Source: Paulinella micropora
Lineage: Eukaryota; Cercozoa; Imbricatea; Euglyphida
Direction: 5' to 3'
Length of the DNA stretch: 29,490 nt
Assembly: GCA_009731375.1 (NCBI GenBank)
Contig: BJOX01000257.1
Location: 88,272-117,761, forward strand
Within the stretch, counting starts at the first letter, position 1. Every line of letters begins with the position of its first letter. Positions 13,281-22,257 of this stretch are shown here, in pieces. Under the pieces are notes generated by a model. The model saw nothing but the letters and a program-made list of their open reading frames with translations, was not told the DNA's origin and did not search any database. The position numbers and the translations under genes were made by a program.

Positions 13281-13294
13281 GTAGGTAGGTAGGT
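12505..13294. repeat. Higher-order repeat: core, (GGTA)n, (GATA)n, about 210-bp period
   Basis: The core seen in the CATA tract continues at 12505-12570, 12721-12774, 12938-12991 and 13130-13190, now extended by AAACACTGTAGTCAGGTAAG. The first three of these are followed by GGTA units, then GATA units, then a single ATAATGAGATAG interruption (near 12672, 12891 and 13106), then GATA up to the next core. The fourth is followed by GGTA and then GATA. Confidence 0.88.
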
Positions 13295-13332
13295 ATTTGA
13301 AAGTGGGCTAGGTAGGTAGGTAGGTAGGTAGG

Positions 13333-13412
<80 letters not shown>

Positions 13413-13475
13413 CAGATAGATAGATAGATAGGTAGTTGAAAGGGGGCTAGATAGGTAGGTAGGTAGGTAGGTAGG

Positions 13476-13515
<40 letters not shown>

Positions 13516-13551
13516 CAGATAGATAGATAGGTAGGTAGGTAGGTAGGTAGG

Positions 13552-13610
<59 letters not shown>

Positions 13611-13662
13611 GTAGGTAGGTAGTTGAAAGGGGGCTAGGAAGGTAGGTAGGTAGGTAGGTAGT

Positions 13663-13739
<77 letters not shown>

Positions 13740-13782
13740 TGGATAGATAGATAGATAGATAGATATATAGATAGATAGATAG
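13295..13782. repeat. (GGTA)/(GATA)n with a third core
   Basis: The core changes to GTAGTTGAAAGGGGGCTAG, seen at about 13296 (variant), 13433 and 13620. Each is followed by GGTA then GATA. Confidence 0.88.
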
Positions 13783-14071
13783 GGTTATGGCCATGTCGTT
13801 CTCAGACCATGCATTCCGCTGTATGTATGTATGTATGTATGTATGTATGTATGTATGTATGTATGTATGTATGCATGCATGCATGCATGCATGATGCATG
13901 CATGCATTTATGTATGTATGTATGTATGTATGTATGCATGCATGTATGCATGCATGCATGCATGCATTTATGCATTTATGTATGTATGTATGTATGTATG
14001 TATGTATGTACATATGTATGTACATATGTATGTACATATGTATGTATGAAAATGTAACGCATTTGGACAAG

Positions 14072-14072
<1 letters not shown>
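13783..14072. repeat. (GTAT)/(GCAT)n tract with unique ends
   Basis: Unique 13783-13820 (GGTTATGGCCATGTCGTTCT), then GTAT/GCAT repeats to about 14048 with ACATAT variants, then unique AAAATGTAACGCATTTGGAC before TATC. Confidence 0.88.
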
Positions 14073-14126
<54 letters not shown>

Positions 14127-14159
14127 CAGATGCTGGGTATAATGGGAAACCACTGCCCC

Positions 14160-14194
<35 letters not shown>
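14073..14194. repeat. (TATC)n with a short core
   Basis: TATC tracts around CAGATGCTGGGTATAATGGG (14127-14160). This core resembles 14681-14705 and, more distantly, the cores at 14885-15226. Confidence 0.85.
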
Positions 14195-14596
14195 GTGGTG
14201 GGGTGCCTTATGTGTGCCTAGCCATACGCCTATAAGTCATATGCCGAAATAGCGACGGGAAGCACAATCCTGTTCCCTCAGGGTGCCCTTTCTCGCTTGT
14301 TGAGCCCGGAATAAAACCCACAGTGCTCTGTCGGTTTATACTAGACTGTCGAACAGTCTCGAAACTCCATCTGCTTACTGGGCCCTCTGTAATGGAGGTG
14401 GGAGCTCGTTCTGCAAGGGGCGCTTATGGAACGAGCCCTGGCCCCGCCTGGTACTAGGGAGCTTTGGTATCGCCTGTATCAGTCCCTTCCGTGCAAACAT
14501 CACGGCTTAGCTGGGCATCGGGTTAATACTTTACCCACAGACTTCCTTGGTTGACGAAATCAGAAGCTCCTTTTTTCTGACATTAGTCGATATCTC

Positions 14597-14599
<3 letters not shown>
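14195..14599 (+). mobile_element. Element S, copy 6 (S6, 5'-truncated)
   Basis: Junction TATCT|GTGGTGGGGTGCC. About 405 bp, ending GTCGATATCTCATC and then pure (TATC)n. It contains the intact AGACTGTCGAACAGTCT hairpin. Confidence 0.9.
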
Positions 14600-14680
<81 letters not shown>

Positions 14681-14733
14681 CAGATGCTGGAAACCACTGC
14701 TCGTCTATCTATCTACCTACCTACATACCTACA

Positions 14734-14817
<84 letters not shown>

Positions 14818-14818
14818 A

Positions 14819-14860
<42 letters not shown>
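14600..14860. repeat. (TATC)n with core and TACC units
   Basis: TATC repeat, a core at 14681-14705 (CAGATGCTGGAAACCACTGC), a few TACC/TACA units, then TATC again. Confidence 0.9.
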
Positions 14861-14864
<4 letters not shown>

Positions 14865-14923
14865 ATGTATATATATATATATATCAGATGCTTGGAGTAA
14901 TGCCCAGGGCGAACCGGTGGCTG

Positions 14924-14958
<35 letters not shown>

Positions 14959-15020
14959 GTATAAATATATCAGATGCTTGAAGTAATTCCCCGGGCGAAC
15001 CGGTGGCTGGTACACCAGAT

Positions 15021-15058
<38 letters not shown>

Positions 15059-15093
15059 TGCTTGGAGTGATGCCCAGAGCGAACCGGTGGCTG

Positions 15094-15161
<68 letters not shown>

Positions 15162-15256
15162 ATATGTATATCAGATGCTTGGAGTCATGCCCAGGGATAA
15201 TCGGTGGCTGGTGCACCAGATGGCACCTTACTACGGCCTAAAGACAGGTTTTTTTT
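14861..15256 (+). repeat. (TA)n/(TATC)n with about 40-bp core, four copies
   Basis: Core CAGATGCTTGGAGTNATGCC then CAGGGCGAACCGGTGGCTG at about 14885, 14971, 15054 and 15171. The second and fourth copies extend into GGTRCACCAGATGG. The fourth runs on into TTACTACGGCCTAAAGACAGG, which resembles the core of the TA array at 15667-16050. Confidence 0.85.
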
Positions 15257-15518
<262 letters not shown>

Positions 15519-15564
15519 TATTATTATTATTATTATTATTGTTATTATCATTATTATTATTATC

Positions 15565-15595
<31 letters not shown>

Positions 15596-15967
15596 TATAT
15601 ATATAATATATATATATACACACACATATATATATATATTATATATATATGTATATATATATATATGCTTTAGTACGGGCTCAAGGTAGGTTATTTACTG
15701 TCTTTCACCCGTGTATACATGTATATATAAATGTATATATATATATACGCCTTAGTACGGGCTCCAGGCAGGTTATTCACTGTCTTTCACACGTGCATAC
15801 ATGTATATATATATATATGCCTTAGTACGGGCTCCAGGTAGGTTATTCACTGTCTTTTACACGTGTATACATGCGTATATATATATATATACATATATAT
15901 ATATAATATATGTATATATATATACGCCTTATAAGTACCGTAGGTTATTCACTGTCTTTCACACGTG

Positions 15968-16002
<35 letters not shown>

Positions 16003-16180
16003 GCCTTAAGTACGGGCTCAAGGTAGGTTATTCACTTTCTTTCACACGTATATATATATATATATAATATACATATATATGTATATATAATATATATATA
16101 TACATATACTCCTAACCAGGGCTGATATGTTAAGGGGTATATATATATATATATATACTGTCTTTTACACGTGCAAGTTT
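15519..16180 (+). repeat. (ATT)n then (TA)n array with about 45-bp core, six copies
   Basis: After ATT repeats, TA tracts alternate with a core: GCCTTAGTACGGGCTC, AGGTAGGTTATTCACTGTC, TTTCACACGTG. Copies at about 15667, 15748, 15818, 15924 (shortened), 16001 and 16157 (only the end). All are in one orientation. Confidence 0.87.
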
Positions 16181-16226
16181 TCGGCTAGGTAGGTGAGTAG
16201 GTAGGTAGGTAGATAGATAGATAGAT

Positions 16227-16287
<61 letters not shown>
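16181..16287. repeat. (GGTA)/(GATA)n tract
   Basis: GGTA units pass into GATA with a short ATATATAT, forming the 3' flank of S7 (TATC when read in the S sense). Confidence 0.92.
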
Positions 16288-16290
<3 letters not shown>

Positions 16291-16741
16291 GAAATATCGA
16301 CTAATGTCAGAAAAAAGGAGCTTCTGATTTCGTCAACCAGGAAGTCTGTGGGTAAAGTATTAACCCGATGCCCAGCTAAGCCGTGATGTTTGCACGGAAG
16401 GGACTGATACAGGCAATACCAAAGCTTCCTAGTACCAGGCGGGGCCAGGGCTCGTTCCATAAAGCGCCCCTTGCAGAACGAGCTCCCACCTCCATTACAG
16501 AGGGCCCAGTAAGCAGATGGAGTTTCGAGACTGTTCGACAGTCTAGTATAAACCGACAGAGCACTGTGGGTTTTATTCCGGGCTCAACAAGCGAGAAAGG
16601 GCACCCTGAGGGAACAGGATTGTGCTTCCCGTCGCTATTTCGGCATATGACTTATAGGCGTATGGCTAGGCACACATAAGGCACCCCACCACGGGCCCAG
16701 CACACCCACACCATCCCCTAATTCTCTGTCTGTCGACAGAT
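16288..16741 (-). mobile_element. Element S, copy 7 (S7, 5'-truncated)
   Basis: Minus-strand copy. In the sense direction the 5' junction is TATCT|CATCTGTCGACAG and the 3' end is GTCGATATTTCATC|TATC. About 450 bp; only the first roughly 95 bp of the full element are missing. The antisense open frame of 98 codons across it is also present in S8 and is not treated as a gene. Confidence 0.9.
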
Positions 16742-16809
16742 GAGATAGATAGATAGATAGCTAGATAGATAGCTAGATAGATAGCTAGATAGATAGCTAG
16801 ATAGATAGC

Positions 16810-16864
<55 letters not shown>

Positions 16865-16867
16865 TTA
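16742..16867. repeat. (GATA)n with a GATAGATAGCTA dodecamer
   Basis: Roughly 16755-16812 repeats the 12-mer GATAGATAGCTA about five times, then plain GATA, ending in GTTAGATGAG at the L2 3' end. Confidence 0.9.
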
Positions 16868-17077
16868 GATGAGATGTCGCAAACAAAGGAATGTAGTCCT
16901 TGCAAAGGAACGCAGTTTCACATCAAACAGTAAATTTGTGTACTGTGCATGTGTCCGGTGGGAATCACGGGTAGACTGTGTTCTGGGAAAAAGAAGAGGA
17001 GGAAGGACGTTGAAAAAAAAGGCAATCTAGGAATGGAGAGTGGGGAGGATAAGGAAGAAGAGAAAGAAAAGGAAGCC
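16868..17077 (-). mobile_element. 5'-truncated LINE tail (L2)
   Basis: Matches only the 3' untranslated region of LINE copies A and B. Sense 5' junction TATCT|GGCTTCC; 3' end GACATCTCATC followed by TAACTATC. Small indels set it apart from A and B (an added ACAA near 16882, GTGGG for GATGGG, extra A residues). Non-coding. Confidence 0.88.

Positions 17078-17163
<86 letters not shown>
17078..17163. repeat. (GATA)n tract
   Basis: Pure GATA repeat, the 5' flank of L2. Confidence 0.95.
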
Positions 17164-17164
<1 letters not shown>

Positions 17165-17197
17165 ATGCTGCAGAGTATTATGGTATATCGCGCGTGC

Positions 17198-17239
<42 letters not shown>

Positions 17240-17528
17240 ATATGTATGTATGCATGTGTGTGTTATAGAGGTTGGTAAGGATTTTTGTTGCTCGATTTTT
17301 GTTCATTTTATTCATCCATTATTTGTCCATTCATTCTATTCATTCCATTCATTCATGCATTTATTCATTCATCTATTCGTTCTTTCTTTTTTTCTTCTTT
17401 CTTCTATTTAGACTGTGTTTGACAATGTTGCTACATACCGTTAACTCGATTTTATTTAACAAAGAAATATAATCTATAAATCAATACATCAATACATCAA
17501 TAAGTCAGTAAGTCAATAAATGAAATTG
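17164..17528 (+). other. AT-rich unique region with an AATAAA signal
   Basis: A (TA)n stretch near 17203-17230, then low-complexity ATTC-rich and unique sequence. AATAAA lies at 17515-17520, 9 bases before a 77-base A run. This looks like the 3' end of a polyadenylated transcript copied into DNA. The short frame at 17272-17472 is low-complexity and not convincing. Confidence 0.5.

Positions 17529-17605
<77 letters not shown>
17529..17605 (+). repeat. Poly(A), 77 bases, ending in a gap
   Basis: Uninterrupted A run up to a 10-N gap (17606-17615). True length unknown. Confidence 0.95.
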
Positions 17606-17615
17606 NNNNNNNNNN

Positions 17616-17732
17616 TGTGTTCTTCTATCACTGCATGTCCGATCGTGTGTGCTACATTATCAGATTCTTATATTATCGGTCATCTTGACAAAATGTGGTC
17701 AGGTTACCGATAAAATTACATACGCGGCGCGC
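17616..17732. other. Unique spacer after gap
   Basis: About 117 bp without repeats, ending in the GC-rich GGCGCGCC just before the palindrome. No gene seen. Confidence 0.5.
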
Positions 17733-18138
17733 CAAATTTGACGTGTTTTGCGGGGGCTCGCCGGCCCGGCTCGTCTCGCCCGCAAAACACGTCAAAATTT
17801 GTGGCATGCCGCATGATATACTATTTCTGTGTGTGTTGTGATATAGAATCGTACGATAAAAGAGCCTCGTCATTCTATTCTGTTGGGTCGTGATTCATCC
17901 TCCGCGCCGCCAGCCATAGCCACAAATTTGACGTGTTTTGCGGGCGAGCCGAGCCGGGCCGGTGATAAATTTGACGTGTTTTGCGGGCGAGACGAGCCGG
18001 GCCGGCGATCCTGCAAAACACGTCAAATTTGTGACGTGTTTTGCGGGCGAGCCGAGCCGGGCCGGCGATAAATTTGACGTGTTTTGCGGGCGAGACGAGC
18101 CGGGCCGGCGATCCCGCAAAACACGTCAAATTTGTGGC
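17733..18138. repeat. GC-rich palindromic cluster
   Basis: The unit TTTGACGTGTTTTGCGGG followed by GAGCCGAGCCGGGCCGGCGAT occurs in both orientations. 17733-17754 and 17779-17801 form a near-perfect foldback with a 24-bp GC-rich loop. A second cluster (about 17924-18138) has two tandem units of about 104 bp, each made of two direct copies and one inverted copy. A 118-bp spacer (17804-17922) separates the clusters and is repeated after the second one. Chance open frames cross it; no gene is called. Confidence 0.85.
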
Positions 18139-18272
18139 TAGCCGCATGATTTACTATTTCTGTGTGTGTGTTTGTGATGCAGAGTCGTTTGATAAAGAGC
18201 CTCGTCGGTCTATTTTATTGAGTCGTAACCCATCCTCTGCGCCGCCAGCCATGCCCTTCTCACAAGGTAGAT
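18139..18272. repeat. Second copy of the 118-bp spacer
   Basis: GCCGCATGATTTACTATTTC to CGCCGCCAGCCAT matches 17804-17917 with scattered substitutions, so the cluster and its spacer were duplicated together. A weaker relative of the end (CATCCTCCGCCCCGCTCGCC) lies at about 18559. Confidence 0.75.
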
Positions 18273-18606
<334 letters not shown>

Positions 18607-18638
<32 letters not shown>

Positions 18639-18640
18639 GC

Positions 18641-18674
<34 letters not shown>

Positions 18675-18690
18675 GCTGTTGCTGTTGTTG
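18607..18690. repeat. Poly(T) and (TTG)n
   Basis: A 31-base T run (18607-18637) followed by TTG/CTG units. Confidence 0.95.
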
Positions 18691-18905
18691 TTGTAAATTT
18701 ATGTCGATAGTCCTGCAGCTAGCGCTCTGCAGCTGCTAGCTGCCGCCAGCAAGGCGGGCCGGTCGGTTATATCTGTCAAAATGAGCGTGACCCTCAATTG
18801 TTTTTTGTAAATTCATGTCGATAGCCCTGCAGCTGCTATAGCTGCCCCAAGCAAGGCGGGCCGGCTGGTTATACTTGCAAAAGAAGAAGCGTAACGCTCA
18901 ATATT
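18691..18905 (+). repeat. Repeat D, two head-to-tail copies
   Basis: About 105-bp unit: TTGTAAATTYATGTCGATAG, then GCAGCTGCTAGCTGCC, then AGCAAGGCGGGCCGG. Copy 1 is at 18691-18800 and copy 2 at 18801-18905. A third partial copy is at 19332. The second runs into (ATT)n. Function unknown. Confidence 0.75.
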
Positions 18906-18911
18906 TATTAC

Positions 18912-18986
<75 letters not shown>

Positions 18987-18987
18987 T
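18906..18987. repeat. (ATT)n tract
   Basis: ATT repeat between repeat D and the truncated SINE. Confidence 0.95.
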
Positions 18988-19110
18988 AGTGTTGGAACTG
19001 CCCGTGCGGGGGTGTCATTAGAGCCTATCGTCAATTCTTCGTACTCCCCTCACGGGTGAGACGATGGAGGCGCATGTGCAGATTTGCATCAGCCGTTGAC
19101 AGAGAAGCAC
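18988..19110 (+). mobile_element. SINE family R, copy 2 (5'-truncated)
   Basis: Matches 227-349 with two substitutions in 123 bp. The tRNA head is absent. It is flanked by (ATT)n on the left and TATTAT then a gap on the right. This gives an independent 3' boundary for the SINE. Confidence 0.85.
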
Positions 19111-19116
19111 TATTAT

Positions 19117-19331
19117 NNNNNNNNNNNNNNNNNNNNNNNNNNNNNNNNNNNNNNNNNNNNNNNNNNNNNNNNNNNNNNNNNNNNNNNNNNNNNNNNNNNN
19201 NNNNNNNNNNNNNNNNNNNNNNNNNNNNNNNNNNNNNNNNNNNNNNNNNNNNNNNNNNNNNNNNNNNNNNNNNNNNNNNNNNNNNNNNNNNNNNNNNNNN
19301 NNNNNNNNNNNNNNNNNNNNNNNNNNNNNNN
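19117..19331. other. Assembly gap (215 N)
   Basis: Unknown sequence, probably more ATT repeat at its left edge. Confidence 1.
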
Positions 19332-19455
19332 TTTTTTGTGTTGTAAATTCATGTCGATAGCCCTGCAGCTGATGGCTGCCGCCAGCAAGACGGGCCGGCT
19401 GGACTCGCTACGGACCGTGGGGAACAGCTGCGTACTCAGCCTGTACCACTCAGGT
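19332..19455 (+). repeat. Repeat D, third copy, plus unique sequence
   Basis: TTGTAAATTCATGTCGATAG to AGACGGGCCGGCTGG matches the D copies, then diverges (ACTCGCTACGGACCGTGGGG) before TATC. Confidence 0.7.
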
Positions 19456-19465
19456 AGCTATCTAT

Positions 19466-19537
<72 letters not shown>

Positions 19538-19571
19538 ATCTATCTATATATCTATCTATCTATCTATCTAA

Positions 19572-19634
<63 letters not shown>

Positions 19635-19721
19635 ATCTATCTATCTATCTATCTGTCTGTCTATCCATCTATCTATCCCCGCTGCCCAGCCATCATCTGG
19701 TGCTGGGGTGGAATAGATGCC

Positions 19722-19725
<4 letters not shown>
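19456..19725. repeat. (TATC)n tract and unique spacer
   Basis: TATC repeat to about 19676, with small phase breaks, then about 46 bp of unique sequence (CCGCTGCCCAGCCATCATCT). Confidence 0.9.
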
Positions 19726-19778
<53 letters not shown>

Positions 19779-19925
19779 TGTATGTAATGTATGTAATGTA
19801 TGTATGTATGTATGTATGTATGTAATCTATGTAATCTATGTATGTATGTATGTATGTGTGTATGTATGTATGTATGTATGTATGCATGTATGTATGTATG
19901 TATGTATGTATGTATGTACGCATGT
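19726..19925. repeat. (GTAT)n tract
   Basis: GTAT repeats with regular one-base insertions (GTATGTAATGTATGTAATG, and GTAATCTATG). Confidence 0.92.
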
Positions 19926-20157
19926 ACATTAGGAGAGACTGCCAACGAGATTCGGAACTATTATATTTATATCTATATCTATCTATCTCTATATCTATCT
20001 CTATATACATATATATACATTAGGAGAGACTGCCAATGAGATTAGGAACTCCTTCTTAAAACCTTGGCAAGGTAACTTTTTACTATATATCTATATCTAT
20101 CTCTATGTATCCATTTATCTAGTGTATGTAGTTCGAGGCCGATAGCAATTTTTTTTG
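19926..20157 (+). repeat. Two copies of a 35-bp core in TA/TATC sequence
   Basis: ACATTAGGAGAGACTGCCAA then GAGATTMGGAACT at about 19926 and 20018. The second continues into unique sequence and mixed TATC. Confidence 0.75.
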
Positions 20158-20200
20158 TTTGTCTCATCGATTTATCCTATCGCCATCTTCTCTTCATCTC

Positions 20201-20283
<83 letters not shown>

Positions 20284-20314
20284 TTTTTTTTTTCTCNNNN
20301 NNNNNNTCTATCTA

Positions 20315-20349
<35 letters not shown>

Positions 20350-20388
20350 TCCATCTCTCTCTCTCTCTATATATATATGTATATATCC

Positions 20389-20424
<36 letters not shown>

Positions 20425-20426
20425 CC

Positions 20427-20477
<51 letters not shown>

Positions 20478-20552
20478 CAAATATATATATATGTATAATA
20501 TATATATACATACATAAGCTTCTCTCCCTCTCTCTCTTCTCTTTCTTCTCTC

Positions 20553-20619
<67 letters not shown>

Positions 20620-20624
20620 TTCTT

Positions 20625-20662
<38 letters not shown>
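20158..20662. repeat. (CT)n, poly(T) and (TA)n tracts
   Basis: CT repeats, an 18-20-base T run, a 10-N gap (20297-20306), then alternating TA and CT blocks up to the next gap. Confidence 0.92.
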
Positions 20663-21489
20663 NNNNNNNNNNNNNNNNNNNNNNNNNNNNNNNNNNNNNN
20701 NNNNNNNNNNNNNNNNNNNNNNNNNNNNNNNNNNNNNNNNNNNNNNNNNNNNNNNNNNNNNNNNNNNNNNNNNNNNNNNNNNNNNNNNNNNNNNNNNNNN
20801 NNNNNNNNNNNNNNNNNNNNNNNNNNNNNNNNNNNNNNNNNNNNNNNNNNNNNNNNNNNNNNNNNNNNNNNNNNNNNNNNNNNNNNNNNNNNNNNNNNNN
20901 NNNNNNNNNNNNNNNNNNNNNNNNNNNNNNNNNNNNNNNNNNNNNNNNNNNNNNNNNNNNNNNNNNNNNNNNNNNNNNNNNNNNNNNNNNNNNNNNNNNN
21001 NNNNNNNNNNNNNNNNNNNNNNNNNNNNNNNNNNNNNNNNNNNNNNNNNNNNNNNNNNNNNNNNNNNNNNNNNNNNNNNNNNNNNNNNNNNNNNNNNNNN
21101 NNNNNNNNNNNNNNNNNNNNNNNNNNNNNNNNNNNNNNNNNNNNNNNNNNNNNNNNNNNNNNNNNNNNNNNNNNNNNNNNNNNNNNNNNNNNNNNNNNNN
21201 NNNNNNNNNNNNNNNNNNNNNNNNNNNNNNNNNNNNNNNNNNNNNNNNNNNNNNNNNNNNNNNNNNNNNNNNNNNNNNNNNNNNNNNNNNNNNNNNNNNN
21301 NNNNNNNNNNNNNNNNNNNNNNNNNNNNNNNNNNNNNNNNNNNNNNNNNNNNNNNNNNNNNNNNNNNNNNNNNNNNNNNNNNNNNNNNNNNNNNNNNNNN
21401 NNNNNNNNNNNNNNNNNNNNNNNNNNNNNNNNNNNNNNNNNNNNNNNNNNNNNNNNNNNNNNNNNNNNNNNNNNNNNNNNNNNNNNNNN
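20663..21489. other. Assembly gap (827 N)
   Basis: Largest gap in the window; content unknown. Confidence 1.
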
Positions 21490-21607
21490 GTCTCCCCCCC
21501 CCCCCCCCCCCCCTCTCTCTCTCTCTATCAGGCCAATATCAATTCAACTGTTTATCTCATCGTCATGCTATCGTCATCTTCCCAGACCCCGCTATGCGTG
21601 AGGTATA

Positions 21608-21672
<65 letters not shown>

Positions 21673-21907
21673 GTCTATCTATCTATCTATCTAAATATCT
21701 ATATATCTACCTACCTACCTACCTACCTATCTATCTACCTACCTACCTACCTACCTACCTACCTACCTATCTATCTATCTATCTATCTATCGTCATGCTC
21801 CCAGACCCCGCTATGCGAGAGGTATAATAGATAGATAGATAGACAGATAGATAGAGAGATAGATAGATAGATAGGTAGGTATGTAGGTAGGTAGGTAGGT
21901 AGGTAGG

Positions 21908-21941
<34 letters not shown>
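21490..21941. repeat. Poly(C), (TATC)/(TACC)n, core, then (GATA)n
   Basis: A C run (about 21494-21512) and CT, then unique sequence. The core CAGACCCCGCTATGCG occurs twice (21583-21598 and 21801-21816). TATC/TACC lies between the two; GATA/GGTA follows the second, so the tetranucleotide strand flips at the core. The GATA tract is the 3' flank of LINE copy A. Confidence 0.87.
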
Positions 21942-21944
<3 letters not shown>

Positions 21945-22171
21945 GAGATGTCGCAAAGGAATGTAGTCCTTGCAAAGGAACGCAGTTTCACATCAAACAG
22001 TAATTGTGTACTGTGCATGTGTCCGGGATGGGAATCACGGGTAGACTGTGTTCTGGAAAAAAGAAGAGGAGGTAGGACGTTGAAGAAAAAGGCAATCTAG
22101 GAATGGAGAGTGGGGAGGATAAGGAAGAAGGGAAAGAAAAGGAAGCCGTTAGTCCAAGTGTTTTGAGCACC

Positions 22172-22242
22172 GTAAGCTTGCGCAAGCTACAATGATGACA
22201 TTGTATAAGGCCTAAACCCCCGAAGGGACCTAGCCCGGGCTA
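22172..22242 (-). other. Palindromes in the LINE 3' UTR
   Basis: AGCTTGCGCAAGCT (22175-22188) and TAGCCCGGGCTA (22231-22242) are perfect palindromes just after the stop codon. Both are kept in copy B. In RLE LINEs the 3' UTR structure is what the RT recognises, so these are candidate recognition hairpins; that role is inference. Confidence 0.55.
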
Positions 22243-22257
22243 TGCAACACTGGACGG

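Noticed and set aside
16383-16679. 98-codon open frame repeated at 27880-28176
   Set aside because: It is antisense to element S, repeats only because S repeats, and shows no domain. In the plus-strand copies frameshifting differences are present.
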